64,000 nt of DNA from Halovenus marina (GTDB lineage: Archaea > Halobacteriota > Halobacteria > Halobacteriales > Haloarculaceae). The notes beneath the pieces are model-generated. The model had not been told where the DNA came from. It ran no database searches and saw nothing but the letters and a program-made list of their open reading frames with translations. Made by a program: the position numbers and the translations under genes. Below, in pieces: positions 24,408 through 33,516 of this stretch (position 1 is its first letter; the number at the start of each line of letters is the position of its first letter). The DNA lies in the NCBI RefSeq assembly GCF_051414115.1, contig NZ_JBLKNZ010000001.1, positions 496,001 through 560,000 of the forward strand, written 5' to 3'.

Positions 24408-25925
24408 TCACAGCCAATCGGCAAACGTCCCCTCGATGAGCGTGTCGGTTTGTCGGTCGATGTACTCCGACTGCATCCCCCAGATGGCCTCGGCCAGGGG
24501 CACGCCGTCGTCGACGCGTTCTCGGACGTGTTCGTGCTTCCAGCGTGCTGGCGTTATCTGTCGTTCCAGGCGCTCCCGGAGTGGCTGGAGATACTCGCGC
24601 GCGTTCGATTCGGTGAACCCGTGCAGTTCGAGTCCGTCCCGTGCGAACTCGAAACACTCCTCGCAGGCGATATCCATGCTGTTTGTCTCCGTTCCGTCTT
24701 CCCGTATCCACTCGATGTCCGCTTGTAGTCCGTCCTGCGCGGCTCGATAGAAGTTCTCCTTTGCCGTGTCCCACGCGAGTTCCCTGACTGGGTGTTCGCG
24801 CCGCCAGAGGCTCTCCATGAGTCCGGCGAACATCGCCTCGAAGGCGATACAGTCTCTGATGGTGGGCTGGGCCGGAAGCGTCCGGAACTCGATGCGAGCG
24901 TTCGCGGCAGAGCGCGACGGGGCCTCGAACACCGGCCGAACCCACCGCCAGTAACTGCCGTGTTTGTGTCGGAAGTGCCGAAACGAGTCGTCGAACCGAT
25001 CCGCCGGGGTGACGTCCCGCGGAATGATGCAGGTGTCGTTCGCGATATCGTCGATAGCGTCCTCGACTGTCTCGAAGTCCGGCGGGAAACACACCTTCGG
25101 CGGTTCGGGGTGGTCCGCTGGCGGGTTCAGCACCGACTCGAACACCTGTATCCGGTGTTCCATGTACGCGTCGGCGACGATCTCCTCGTCGGGGTCGTCG
25201 TCGTAGAGGTCCGGCGGGAAAAACGGGGAGTTCACCCCGAGCGCGAGCAGTGGGGCGGCGATGCGCAGCGCGTATTCGAAGTACTCCGGGAGGTCAGGCG
25301 CGTGCGGCACCTGATAGTGGGGCTGAATGGAGGTGATCAGGCTCTCGGGCATCACCGTCTGTGTCGAAAACGAGACGTGCGGGGAGTCGAGGACACACCG
25401 GGCGGGGTAGTCGCTGTTCGCCATCGCGTGATACCGGGCGCTGTCGCTCATGTTCGCCGCGAGACGGATCCCGTCCTGTTCGACGCTGTCACCGAGATAC
25501 GCCGATGCGGTTTCGCCGGTCGGGGGCACCGTCCACATCCCGTCTGAGACCAGCCGAATGTTTTCAGTCGCGGTCTTCTCCTGTGCCGGTGCGAGATGCG
25601 CCTGTACCCCCCTCTTCTGTGCGTCGAGTCCGTACGTCGTCAGCGGTTGCGGGGTCGTGTGCATCTCCGCGTTGTGCAAGCCGAGTTCCTTCTCGAAGCC
25701 GATCAGACCGAGCAGTTGTCGGGGCATCCGACAGAGGGCGTCCGTCCGGTCGTCGACGGCGTACAGTTCGAGTTCGAGTCCGACCAGTGCCTGTGAGTTG
25801 TCGAAGGTTCCGTCGCGAACGGCCGATTTCAGCTCGTCGGCTTCCGCCTGAACGTCCGCTCGAAAGTCGTCCCGGCTGACGTCGCCCAGTGCCTCAATAG
25901 CCTCGACGAGTTCCGTGACCGACAT
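24408..25925 (-). CDS. Glutamate-cysteine ligase family protein
   Basis: This 505-residue protein belongs to the GCS2-like carboxylate-amine ligases: VGLELELYAVDDRT near residue 47 corresponds to the metal/glutamate site (G-x-E-x-E), with ELGLHNAEMHTTP, LGVNSPFFPPD and ARIEFRTLPAQPTIRD as further family blocks. Haloarchaea use gamma-glutamylcysteine instead of glutathione as main thiol, and this could be such a ligase or a paralogue with another amine substrate. It is convergent with the LOG-like gene. I cannot separate the two options from sequence. Confidence 0.8.
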   Translation of the reverse strand: MSVTELVEAIEALGDVSRDDFRADVQAEADELKSAVRDGTFDNSQALVGLELELYAVDDRTDALCRMPRQLLGLIGFEKELGLHNAEMHTTPQPLTTYGLDAQKRGVQAHLAPAQEKTATENIRLVSDGMWTVPPTGETASAYLGDSVEQDGIRLAANMSDSARYHAMANSDYPARCVLDSPHVSFSTQTVMPESLITSIQPHYQVPHAPDLPEYFEYALRIAAPLLALGVNSPFFPPDLYDDDPDEEIVADAYMEHRIQVFESVLNPPADHPEPPKVCFPPDFETVEDAIDDIANDTCIIPRDVTPADRFDDSFRHFRHKHGSYWRWVRPVFEAPSRSAANARIEFRTLPAQPTIRDCIAFEAMFAGLMESLWRREHPVRELAWDTAKENFYRAAQDGLQADIEWIREDGTETNSMDIACEECFEFARDGLELHGFTESNAREYLQPLRERLERQITPARWKHEHVRERVDDGVPLAEAIWGMQSEYIDRQTDTLIEGTFADWL

Positions 25926-26040
25926 ATCCCCATTCCGACGGCCAGCGGTTTCAAACCCGCGTTTGTCTCACCGACAAGGCTAGCAGACGGTCCACAACTG
26001 ATCTGCACTATTATGTTCGTCCGGACTCCATCTGGAAGCG

Positions 26041-26808
26041 ATGACCAACCCGACACTCGACCCGTCCGAGCGAACGATCAGGGAGTGGTGGGAACACTGG
26101 TCTGAGACGTTTCAGGACGAGTACGCAGAGGCAGAGCAGGAGGTTGCGGTCGCGTTCGGTCCCGGTGTCCCGGCGGGTGAGGATCTCGGATTGCTCGGTG
26201 ACGTCGAAGGACTGCGCGTGATCGAACTTGGCTGTGGCGGTGCGCAGTTTGGCCTCGCGCTCGCGAAACGCGGTGCTTCGGTGACTGGGGTGGACATTTC
26301 ACCGACCCAACTCGAACACGCTAGGGAACTTGCGGCCGAACACAACGAGACGATCGAACTCGTCGAGAGCACCGTTACGGAGATGCCGACCATCCCGGAT
26401 TCTTCGTTCGATCTGGCAGTGTCCGCGTTCGCGTTCCAGTGGGTTGAGGACCTGCAGGCCTGCTTCGACGAAGCCCATCGCGCTCTCGAAGCGGGCGGGC
26501 GGTTCGTGTTCAGCGTCGACCACCCGTTATACAGGCGACTTGACCCCGAGACCGGCGAACTGTCGGTCAGCTACTTCGATGACTCGCCGCGCCGAACGTA
26601 CAGCGAGCAGTTCGACGCGGAGATGGTCATCCAGCGTCGGACGGTTGCTGACATCGTGAACACGCTTTGTCGTGCGGGATTCACCATCGAGGAACTGTAC
26701 GAACCGGGCTACGAAGACGCGGATAAGTACGAGTCCACGTTCGGGAGCTTCGAGCCGGAACACATGGCGATGATTCCACCAACGCTCGTCATCGCGGCCA
26801 GTGCGTGA
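26041..26808 (+). CDS. Class I SAM-dependent methyltransferase
   Basis: This 255-residue protein has the SAM-binding motif I VIELGCGGAQFGLALAKRGA, motif II GVDISPTQLEHARELA, and the later SSFDLAVSAFAFQWVEDLQACFDEAHRALEAGGRFVFS pattern. It is of the UbiE/small-molecule methyltransferase type; the substrate cannot be told. The ATG directly follows a likely leaderless promoter (ACTATTATG at 26007-26015). It stands alone. Confidence 0.85.
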   Translation: MTNPTLDPSERTIREWWEHWSETFQDEYAEAEQEVAVAFGPGVPAGEDLGLLGDVEGLRVIELGCGGAQFGLALAKRGASVTGVDISPTQLEHARELAAEHNETIELVESTVTEMPTIPDSSFDLAVSAFAFQWVEDLQACFDEAHRALEAGGRFVFSVDHPLYRRLDPETGELSVSYFDDSPRRTYSEQFDAEMVIQRRTVADIVNTLCRAGFTIEELYEPGYEDADKYESTFGSFEPEHMAMIPPTLVIAASA

Positions 26809-27150
26809 TCGATGGCTCAAGACTGATGGGTGCAAAAAGAGGCTGGCACGGCCCGGGGATGCCAGGACGTGTCCACCAGCGACCCGACTGGGGTGGTTCA
26901 ACGGAACGGAGTGGAGGTCTGGTTACATATCGCTCCAGCGTACTGTACGGTTGTCCATGACGGTACAGATGTGGATGCTATCAGGGGCTGGTGTACACGA
27001 CAGATACAGCTCCGGCGACCACCATCATAAGCGATGCTAGTTGGTCGATACAGGGCTATATAGCCGTCTGATCGGGTCTATACCGGGTAGCCGTTTCCGA
27101 ACGAGAAACGCGTCGGTGACACCTAAACGCAATCGGGCAAACCGATCGGT
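26809..27150. other. Non-coding interval with TATA-centred palindrome
   Basis: No credible gene lies in these 342 bases. A 66-codon frame (26830-27030) has no recognisable content. The notable element is GGCTATATAGCC (27054-27065), a perfect 12-bp palindrome that contains a TATA-like core and lies about 90 bases before the gene at 27151. It could be a promoter under an overlapping repressor site. Confidence 0.4.
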
Positions 27151-27987
27151 ATGGTCGAACCGGTCGCACTCGGCTTCGGTGTCGTCGTCGCCGCGATCTG
27201 TCTGTGGTTTGGCTATCGGGTGCTGACCGCAGCGACGCTGTACCGGGCGCTGTCAGCGACCGACTCGTACAGCGCGACAGGGATAGTCGACGGCGAAACG
27301 GCGGCAATCGAGGGGAACGTCGTCGTCGAGGAACCCGCAGCGCGAAGCGAGCGCGCAGTTCCCGACACGACCAACCCAATCGGCGCGTTCGTCTGGCGGA
27401 TACAGCGTCCGAAGCGCGGTAACGAATACGAGATCGATTTCGAGAGTCGCACCCTCGAACAGAAAACACAGACGGTCGAGGACGGCATCGAGTGGGGGAC
27501 GTTCGCAGTCGACGACGGACACGAGTCGATCAGCGTCGACCTGTCGTGGCTCGCGGAGACCCACGACAGCACGAAGCTGTCCGAGGTGTCACTTTCGAGC
27601 CTTCACTCCAGCAGCACCATCTCGAACCGGACGTGGGCCTCGCCGTACATCTTCCTGAACGACTGTGCGACCGAGACCACACTCGACGAGATGGGGGGCA
27701 TCGTCGACGAGGACGAGACCGACGCGAACCTGCGCCGACAGCACTTCGAGTCGAAGGCGATTCCCGAGGGACAGAGCCTCGCAGTTCGCGGGGAAGTGAC
27801 CGTCGAGCAGGGCGAACCCGTAATCCGGGGAACCGAGGAGACGCCGCTTGCCATCTCGGACCGGGGATTTGACGGTCTCGGGAGCAATCTCAAAACACAG
27901 ATCGCCAAATACGGCCTCATGTCGCTCGTCTTGCTTCCGGTCGCTGTCCTCCTTCTGCTTCGCGGGGCCGGGGTACCGATCGCCTGA
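27151..27987 (+). CDS. Two-helix membrane protein with GIDE/MULAN-like domain
   Basis: This 278-residue protein has one N-terminal helix (LGFGVVVAAICLWFGYRVL), a large strand-rich domain (about 35-250) and one C-terminal helix (YGLMSLVLLPVAVLLLLRGAGV). The domain pattern TGIVDGETAAIEGNVVVEEPA, TNPIGAFVWRIQR and SLAVRGEVTVEQGEPVI is like the membrane-embedded GIDE/MULAN fold, without the RING ubiquitin ligase. Homologues are common in haloarchaea with no known role. The domain is likely outside or at the membrane surface between the two helices. Confidence 0.65.
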   Translation: MVEPVALGFGVVVAAICLWFGYRVLTAATLYRALSATDSYSATGIVDGETAAIEGNVVVEEPAARSERAVPDTTNPIGAFVWRIQRPKRGNEYEIDFESRTLEQKTQTVEDGIEWGTFAVDDGHESISVDLSWLAETHDSTKLSEVSLSSLHSSSTISNRTWASPYIFLNDCATETTLDEMGGIVDEDETDANLRRQHFESKAIPEGQSLAVRGEVTVEQGEPVIRGTEETPLAISDRGFDGLGSNLKTQIAKYGLMSLVLLPVAVLLLLRGAGVPIA

Positions 27988-28007
27988 ACGGGACAGCGAG
28001 ACGCCGT

Positions 28008-28376
28008 TTAGGGGAGCACGACGACCGGCCGGGACGCGCTCGAAAGCAGCGTTCGCACGGTCGAACCCGGTGGCGAGCCAGCACGCTCCGGGTCACCCTG
28101 CTGTGCTCCGACGAGGATCTGCGCTACCTCGTACTCGTCGGCCACAGCCTCGATTGTCGCGGCCGGATCGCCCTCCCGAACGAGCGCGTCGACGGTCGGA
28201 ACCGGCAGCCGCGTTCGGGCGACGTTGGCCGCGTCACCGGCGTCCCGCCCAGCGACACCCGGTTCCTCAACGGTGAGGACGAGGACGGTGTCGTCCGCGC
28301 TGAGCCGACCCGCGAGATAGTCACAGGCCGCCGCAGTCGTGTGAACGGACGCCGTCGCGACGAGTACCGTTGCCAT
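28008..28376 (-). CDS. Universal stress protein (UspA family)
   Basis: This 122-residue protein has the UspA start ATVLVATASVHTTAAACDYL, a central segment VREGDPAATIEAVADEYEVAQILVGAQQ and the C-terminal nucleotide-binding loop GSTVRTLLSSASRPVVVLP (G-S-x-x-x-x-L). It is shorter than the usual 140 residues, mainly in the first loop. The start at 28376 matches the family N-terminus. It is convergent with the upstream gene and divergent from the DUF123 gene. Confidence 0.85.
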   Translation of the reverse strand: MATVLVATASVHTTAAACDYLAGRLSADDTVLVLTVEEPGVAGRDAGDAANVARTRLPVPTVDALVREGDPAATIEAVADEYEVAQILVGAQQGDPERAGSPPGSTVRTLLSSASRPVVVLP

Positions 28377-28459
28377 TAGCTGATCGATGGACGTCGACTC
28401 GAATATATCGACCGGATCTGTGAACGGTTTTGTACGGCGAGTCCGATCCACCGACTACC

Positions 28460-28876
28460 GTGCAATCCCACGACGGCGGGACCTACACGCTGTTGATCCA
28501 CCTTGCCGAGAGCGACGTGGTCGAGGTCGGCGCACTCGGCACGTGCTCGCTCGGTGCTGGCTGGTACGCCTACACCGGGAGCGCGCTGGGAAGCGGTGGA
28601 TTCAGCCGGATCGACCGACACGCCGAACTGGCTCGCGGTGAGCGCGAGGTGCGACACTGGCACGTCGACTATCTGCTCTGTCACCCCGCGAGCCGTCTCG
28701 ATACCGTCCGCAAAACAACCGGTCTCGACGCGGAGTGTGCAATCGCGACGGCCATCGACGGCGAGGCAGTCCCCGACTTTGGCTGTTCCGACTGTGACTG
28801 TTGCTCCCATCTCGTCTACGCACCTGACCGGGACTCGTTGCTCAGGTCGGTCGAGCGGGCACACCGGAACGCGTGA
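28460..28876 (+). CDS. DUF123 GIY-YIG-type protein
   Basis: This 138-residue protein has the DUF123 signatures: TYTLLIHLAE, GWYAYTGSALGSGGFSRIDRH (the GIY-YIG-like strand pair), WHVDYLL and AEC...FGCSDCDCCSHLVY. DUF123 proteins are small nuclease-like domains, sometimes fused to endonuclease III; the activity of free-standing copies is unproven. I take the GTG at 28460; a TTG at 28430 is the other option. The cysteine-rich CSDCDCC near the C-terminus is typical. Confidence 0.75.
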   Translation: MQSHDGGTYTLLIHLAESDVVEVGALGTCSLGAGWYAYTGSALGSGGFSRIDRHAELARGEREVRHWHVDYLLCHPASRLDTVRKTTGLDAECAIATAIDGEAVPDFGCSDCDCCSHLVYAPDRDSLLRSVERAHRNA

Positions 28877-28936
28877 CGGAGCTCTCGCGTGCCGGGACAG
28901 CTAGCTTTCAAGAGCGTCCCGGTTCACACGGGAGGT

Positions 28937-30814
28937 ATGGACGACACTGAAGCGGTCCTCGAAGAGCTTGCCCGCCTCCCGACGCTCGCCCATCCGACGG
29001 CCTCCCCCGATGGGGACGAAGTCGCGCTGTACTACGACATCTCCGGACGCAACGAGGCACACGTCGTCGACGTGGACATCGGCGACAGCGAGCAGTGGTC
29101 GGCGGGCGAGGTGCCGAGAAACGCCCGCTGGCCGATCGAGTGGAGCGCCGACGGCGACGGTATCTACTTCCACCTCGACGAGGGCGGAAACGAACAGAAC
29201 GACATCCACCTGCTCGAACGTGACGGCGCGACTGAACCCGTCGTCGAGATGGACGGACAGGTGGTTCTCGCGGATGTCGGCTCAGACGGCGAGACGCTGC
29301 TCGTGGGTGGCAGCCGCGACGGCCAGATGAACCTCTATCGCCACGACCGCTCGACCGGCGAGACGACGAAGCTGACCGAGTACGAGCGGGCAGTCCACGG
29401 CGGGGAGCTTTCCCCCGACTGTGACCGGATCGCCTACACGACAAACGAGACGGACGACTTCGACAATCTCGACGTCTACGTCGCAGACGCCGACGGGTCG
29501 AACGCCCGGAACCTCGATATCGGTGCGGTTGGTGCTGAAGCGACTGCCGTCGACTGGGACAGCACCGGAACTCGGCTACTCGTCAGCGACAACACCAACG
29601 ACACCGGGCGCGCTGGCGTCTACGACCTTGAGGCCGACGAGATCACCTGGTACGCCGAGACCGAGTACGACGAGAGTCCCGCGTTTTTCACCCCCGACGG
29701 CGAGCGACTCCTGACGACTCGGAGCCGGGACGCGATGACGGTTCCCGTCGTCTACGACCTAGACACCGGCGAGGGACGCGAACTCGACCTGCCCGACGGC
29801 GTCGCGAGCTTCGGAATGGCCGGGGAGTCAGTCCTCGACGACGACCGACTCCTCTTGACTCACACCACGCCAACCCGCCGGACGGAACTGCTCACCTACG
29901 ACCTGTCGACCGACGAGACGAGCGTGCTGGTCGAGGCCGACCACGGCCGCTTCGAATCTTCGGATTTCGCCGACGCGACCTACTTCACCGTCGAGTCAGA
30001 TGGGGTACCTGAGACGCAGGCCGAAGCCGTCGACCACGACCCAGCCGAGACATTCGACATCGGTGCCCTGCTGTATGATTCCGGGGAACGCCCCTCCCCG
30101 CTCGTGGTCAACCCCCACGGCGGCCCCCGTGGCCGGGATACGCTCTCCTTCGACCTCTACACGCAGGTGCTCGCCGCGCAGGGCTTCTCGGTGCTCAAGG
30201 TGAACTACCGCGGGTCGACCGGGCGCGGGCGGGAGTTCATCGAAGCCCTCATCGACGACTGGGGCGGGGCCGAGCAGGGCGACGTGGTCGTCGCTGCCGA
30301 GCACGTTCTCGACGAACACGACTGGCTGGACGAGGATCGCGTGGTCGTGTTCGGCGGCTCCTACGGCGGGTACTCGGCGTACTGGCAACTCGTCCAGTAT
30401 CCGGACCTGTACGACGCCGGGGTCGCCTGGATCGGACTCACAGATCTAGAAGACCAGTACGAGAACACCATGCCCCACTACCGTACCGAACTGATGGAGA
30501 AGTACCTCGGCACGCCCGAAGAGAACCCGGACCTCTATCGCGAGCGCTCGCCGGTCACCTACGTCGAGAACAACGACGCCCCGCTGCTTTTGGTACACGG
30601 GGTCAACGACCGCCGTGTCCCCGTCTCACAGGCTCGTCTCTATCGCGAGGCGCTGTTGGACGCGGGCTACGAGGAGGGTGAAGACGGCGACTTCGAGTAC
30701 GCGGAACTCGGCGAGGAGGGCCACGCTTCGACGGATCAGGAACAGAAACTCCGGATGTTCGAGTTGCTCGCGGACTTTCTCGACCGGCGGGTGGCTGATT
30801 CCGAACCGAACTGA
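28937..30814 (+). CDS. S9-family prolyl oligopeptidase-like serine peptidase
   Basis: This 625-residue protein has an N-terminal beta-propeller (residues about 10-360, with repeated WSADGDGIYFH, SPDCDRIAYTT, FTPDGERLLTT blades) and a C-terminal alpha/beta-hydrolase. The nucleophile is in VVFGGSYGGYSAYW, the Asp in LVHGVNDRRVP and the His in EEGHAS. There is no signal peptide, so it is cytoplasmic. S9 enzymes cleave short peptides or act as acyl-aminoacyl peptidases. ATG 28937 directly follows GGAGGT. Confidence 0.9.
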   Translation: MDDTEAVLEELARLPTLAHPTASPDGDEVALYYDISGRNEAHVVDVDIGDSEQWSAGEVPRNARWPIEWSADGDGIYFHLDEGGNEQNDIHLLERDGATEPVVEMDGQVVLADVGSDGETLLVGGSRDGQMNLYRHDRSTGETTKLTEYERAVHGGELSPDCDRIAYTTNETDDFDNLDVYVADADGSNARNLDIGAVGAEATAVDWDSTGTRLLVSDNTNDTGRAGVYDLEADEITWYAETEYDESPAFFTPDGERLLTTRSRDAMTVPVVYDLDTGEGRELDLPDGVASFGMAGESVLDDDRLLLTHTTPTRRTELLTYDLSTDETSVLVEADHGRFESSDFADATYFTVESDGVPETQAEAVDHDPAETFDIGALLYDSGERPSPLVVNPHGGPRGRDTLSFDLYTQVLAAQGFSVLKVNYRGSTGRGREFIEALIDDWGGAEQGDVVVAAEHVLDEHDWLDEDRVVVFGGSYGGYSAYWQLVQYPDLYDAGVAWIGLTDLEDQYENTMPHYRTELMEKYLGTPEENPDLYRERSPVTYVENNDAPLLLVHGVNDRRVPVSQARLYREALLDAGYEEGEDGDFEYAELGEEGHASTDQEQKLRMFELLADFLDRRVADSEPN

Positions 30815-30899
30815 ACCGCGGATATCACCACCTGCATCTGGCGGTCACGCCCCGAGTTCTGTATCCGAACCCGGGGTTCCGAACGGTTCTGTAATGTCC

Positions 30900-31253
30900 T
30901 CACGTCTCTGGTTCTGTCACGTCCAGATGTGTGCGCGCCCACGCGTCGAGTTCGGCAAAGACTGACTCGAGCGCTTCGCCTTCTTCGGTGAGGCTGTAGT
31001 AGACGGCAATCGGCGATGCGCGCTCCGAGCGCTCCGTGACAAGTCCGTACTCCTGTAAGGTGTCAAGCGTCTGTGAGAGGGTGCGTGAACTCGCTCCGGT
31101 CGACTCCTTGAGTTCGTTGAATCGCTTTTCACCCTCCTGAAGGTCGTACAGGACGTTCAGCCGCCACTGTGTCCCGATGCGATCCAACGACTCCACCGTC
31201 GGGCACGCCTCCGGGTTCAGTTCGGCAAGCCTGTCAGTATTGCCGGACGTCAT
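30900..31253 (-). CDS. HxlR-family winged-helix regulator
   Basis: This 117-residue protein matches HxlR: ACPTVESLDRIGTQWRLNVLYDLQEGEKRFNEL (with the N-terminal Cys often involved in redox sensing), STGASSRTLSQTLDTLQEYGLV and YSLTEEGEALESVF. A TATA-like ATATATTTTT (31280-31289, minus strand) lies about 28 bases upstream of the ATG, so the mRNA is probably leaderless. It is divergent from the DoxX and DsbA-like genes, which are the likely targets. Confidence 0.88.
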   Translation of the reverse strand: MTSGNTDRLAELNPEACPTVESLDRIGTQWRLNVLYDLQEGEKRFNELKESTGASSRTLSQTLDTLQEYGLVTERSERASPIAVYYSLTEEGEALESVFAELDAWARTHLDVTEPET

Positions 31254-31370
31254 ATGTCGTAGATCATTCCACCTGAACAAAAATATATGGCCTCCCCGTG
31301 AGCGCCGTTGGACGCCCGAGTGAACCCACAGCGAGGCGCTATTGGCACGACAACGAACGGAGACGGGTCC

Positions 31371-31388
31371 GGTATACCGCGGTACACC
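31371..31388. promoter_or_regulatory. Near-perfect 18-bp palindrome between HxlR and DoxX genes
   Basis: GGTATACCGCGGTACACC is symmetric except for one base pair, with a perfect core TACCGCGGTA. It lies about 25 bases before a TATA-like TATAGTTAA (31416-31424) facing the DoxX gene. It fits the dyad sites used by MarR/HxlR dimers; binding is inferred. Confidence 0.45.
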
Positions 31389-31539
31389 TGGTTGCTATTG
31401 GACTCCTCGGTGAAGTATAGTTAACTTGACATTTTATGTGGGTGGAAGCCGTTGCTTCACCTGTGATGTACGCACGGTACTCACGTCACGAGTTCAGTAC
31501 AGCAGAACAACCGAGAGTCGCGTCGGAGGTGAGCGACTG

Positions 31540-31959
31540 ATGGCCTTCGAGGCGACGGGGACTGCGGAAGCGTTGCTGGCCGGGCGGGTGTTGTTCGCTC
31601 TCGTCCTCGGCTATCTCGCGTTCGGCAATCTGCAGGACCTCTCGGGAACCATCGCGTACGCCGAGAGCAAGGGAGCGCCAGCACCGCGACTGATGGTGCC
31701 GGTGACGTCGCTGACGCTTCTCGCGGGCGGCGTTGCCATCCTCGTCGGCGCGTACCCTGCGCTGGGTGCGCTGGCCGTCGTGGGCTTTCTGATCGGTGTC
31801 ACGCCGGTGATGCACGACTTCTGGAACGAGACGGGGATGGAACGCGAGAACCAGCAGTTCCACTTCCTGAAAAACGCCGGGCTCGCGGCGGGAGCAGTCG
31901 TCTTCCTGTCGCTTGCGAGCACGCCGTGGCCGTACGCGCTCGGAGTCGGTCTCTGGTGA
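31540..31959 (+). CDS. DoxX-family membrane protein
   Basis: This 139-residue protein has four transmembrane helices in the DoxX pattern: AGRVLFALVLGYLAFGNLQDL, LMVPVTSLTLLAGGVAIL, LGALAVVGFLIGVTPVMHDFW and the last pair AGLAAGAVVFLSLA. The conserved HDFWNETGMERENQQFHFLKNAGL block between helices is the DoxX signature. Such proteins often act in thiol or oxidative stress. A GGAGGTGA motif precedes the ATG. The DsbA-like gene follows after 4 bases, and an HxlR regulator is divergent. Confidence 0.85.
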   Translation: MAFEATGTAEALLAGRVLFALVLGYLAFGNLQDLSGTIAYAESKGAPAPRLMVPVTSLTLLAGGVAILVGAYPALGALAVVGFLIGVTPVMHDFWNETGMERENQQFHFLKNAGLAAGAVVFLSLASTPWPYALGVGLW

Positions 31960-31963
31960 TCAC

Positions 31964-32836
31964 ATGCAGGTGACCCTCACCGAGTTCACGGATCCGTTCT
32001 GCACGTGGTGCTGGGGCGTCGAACCCGTCCTCCGGCGCATCGAAGAGACGTACGGTGACCAGGTCGCCGTCGAGTTCGTCATGGGCGGCCTCGTCGCGGA
32101 TTTCGAGTCGTTTCGCGACCCAGCGAACGACGTCACCGAACCCGCAGACGTCGCCCCACACTGGGAGGAGGCCTCGCGTCGCCACGGGATGCCGGTCGAT
32201 TCAGCGGTCTGGACGACCGACCCGCCCCGCTCGTCGTATCCGGCGTGTATCGCCTACGAGGCCGCTGAGTTTCAGGGCCGCGACGTTGCCCATCGCTATC
32301 TTCGCCGTCTTCGCGAGGCGTTTGCGACCGAACGACGGAACATCGGCAAGCGGGAGGTACTCGTCAGCCTCGCCGACGAGGTCGGACTCGATACCGAGCG
32401 GTTCCGCGCGGCGCTCCACGGCGACAGGGCCCGCGCCGCCTTCGAGGAGGACCGGACCTACACCCGCGAGCAGGGAGTCACGACGTTTCCGACGTTTCGA
32501 GTCGAGGCAGATGACCAGCACCGACAGGTCGCCGGCTCGCAGTCGTTCGCTCGCCTTGCTGACGCGCTGGAGACGGTCGCTCCCGAGTTGACGCGCCAGT
32601 CGCCACGGCCGCTCCCGGAGTTCGTCGGGACCTACGGTCCGGTCGCCACTCGGGAGGTTGCAGAAGTGTACGACCTCGACGATGACGACGCGAGACAGCG
32701 GCTCCGCTCACTCGCCGACAGCGGCGCCGTTCGCGAGTCCGAACGCGGCACTGGCTCGCTGTGGCTAGCCCAGACGGAGAGCGGAGACCTGTCGAATATC
32801 GACCCCGAAATTACTGACAGAGACCCCGAAGGATAA
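31964..32836 (+). CDS. DsbA-like thioredoxin-fold protein with C-terminal extension
   Basis: This 290-residue protein starts VTLTEFTDPFCTWCWGVEP, the C-x-x-C of the DsbA/FrnE branch, and has the cis-Pro loop GVTTFPTFRV. The helical insertion between carries RRNIGKREVLVSLADEVGLD. After residue 215 there is an extra helical module (EFVGTYGPVATREVAEVYDLDDDDARQRLRSLADSGAVRES) that resembles a winged-helix, which is unusual for DsbA-like proteins. No signal peptide is seen, so it acts in the cytoplasm. Co-transcribed with DoxX. Confidence 0.82.
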   Translation: MQVTLTEFTDPFCTWCWGVEPVLRRIEETYGDQVAVEFVMGGLVADFESFRDPANDVTEPADVAPHWEEASRRHGMPVDSAVWTTDPPRSSYPACIAYEAAEFQGRDVAHRYLRRLREAFATERRNIGKREVLVSLADEVGLDTERFRAALHGDRARAAFEEDRTYTREQGVTTFPTFRVEADDQHRQVAGSQSFARLADALETVAPELTRQSPRPLPEFVGTYGPVATREVAEVYDLDDDDARQRLRSLADSGAVRESERGTGSLWLAQTESGDLSNIDPEITDRDPEG

Positions 32837-32862
32837 TAGTGGCGGCGCTCGCGCACACGTGC

Positions 32863-33243
32863 ATGGACAAACGAATCATCAGCACGGACGCGGCCCCGAC
32901 CGCTGTCGGCGCGTACAGTCAGGCGACGGCGAACGACGACCTGGTGTTTACCGCTGGACAGATCCCGCTGACGCCGGACGGCGACCTACTCGATGGCGCT
33001 GACATCGACGTCCAGACCGAGCAGGCCCTGGAGAACGTCGAGGCGGTACTCGCGGAGGCGGGCGCAGCGATGAGCGACGTCCTGAAGGTGACCGTCTACA
33101 TGGACGACATCGGCCAGTTCGACGAGATGAACACCACCTACGAGCAGTTCTTCGACGACGAACCGCCAGCCAGAAGCGCTGTCGGCGTAGACGAACTCCC
33201 GAAGGATGTTGGGGTCGAAATTGAAGCGATTGCGATGGTCTGA
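32863..33243 (+). CDS. RidA-family enamine/imine deaminase
   Basis: This 126-residue protein has the RidA sequence: AVGAYSQATANDDLVFTAGQIPLTPDG, the QALENVEAVLAEAGAAMSDVLKVTVYMDDIGQF block and PPARSAVGVDELPKDVGVEIEAIA with the catalytic arginine. RidA hydrolyses the reactive 2-aminoacrylate made by PLP deaminases such as IlvA. The ATG at 32863 begins the family N-terminus (MDKRIISTDAAP). The next small gene follows 5 bases after its stop. Confidence 0.93.
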   Translation: MDKRIISTDAAPTAVGAYSQATANDDLVFTAGQIPLTPDGDLLDGADIDVQTEQALENVEAVLAEAGAAMSDVLKVTVYMDDIGQFDEMNTTYEQFFDDEPPARSAVGVDELPKDVGVEIEAIAMV

Positions 33244-33248
33244 TCGCC

Positions 33249-33488
33249 GTGACCGACGAGACCCGTCTGCGCGTTCCTGCGCGTGCGAAGGCAAGCCTGC
33301 TGTGGGGGCTGGTTGGCAGTCTTTCCTTTCTCGTGCTCGTGCAGGCGTATCATCTGACCGCGGGGTCGTTTCTCGGCATCTGGGTGATGCTCGGTGTCGC
33401 CGCCTCGGTCGGTGTTCTCACTGCTGGGCTGACGTATCTCGTCCGCTCGCGACTCGCGGGGAACCGCAGTCGAAACGAAACCTCTTAA
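33249..33488 (+). CDS. Small two-helix membrane protein
   Basis: This 79-residue protein has two transmembrane helices (LLWGLVGSLSFLVLVQAYHL and GIWVMLGVAASVGVLTAGLTYLV) between charged ends. It begins with GTG five bases after the RidA gene and is therefore probably in its operon. I recognise no family. Confidence 0.6.
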   Translation: MTDETRLRVPARAKASLLWGLVGSLSFLVLVQAYHLTAGSFLGIWVMLGVAASVGVLTAGLTYLVRSRLAGNRSRNETS

Positions 33489-33516
33489 CACGACGCCTGT
33501 TGATTTACGGATGCGA

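Noticed and set aside
26830..27030. 66-codon frame before the GIDE-like gene
   Set aside because: No start signal, no family content, overlaps another equally open frame; more likely non-coding.
31426..31539. Longer N-terminus of the DoxX protein
   Set aside because: The 38 extra residues are not membrane-like or family-like, while GGAGGTGA stands before the ATG at 31540.
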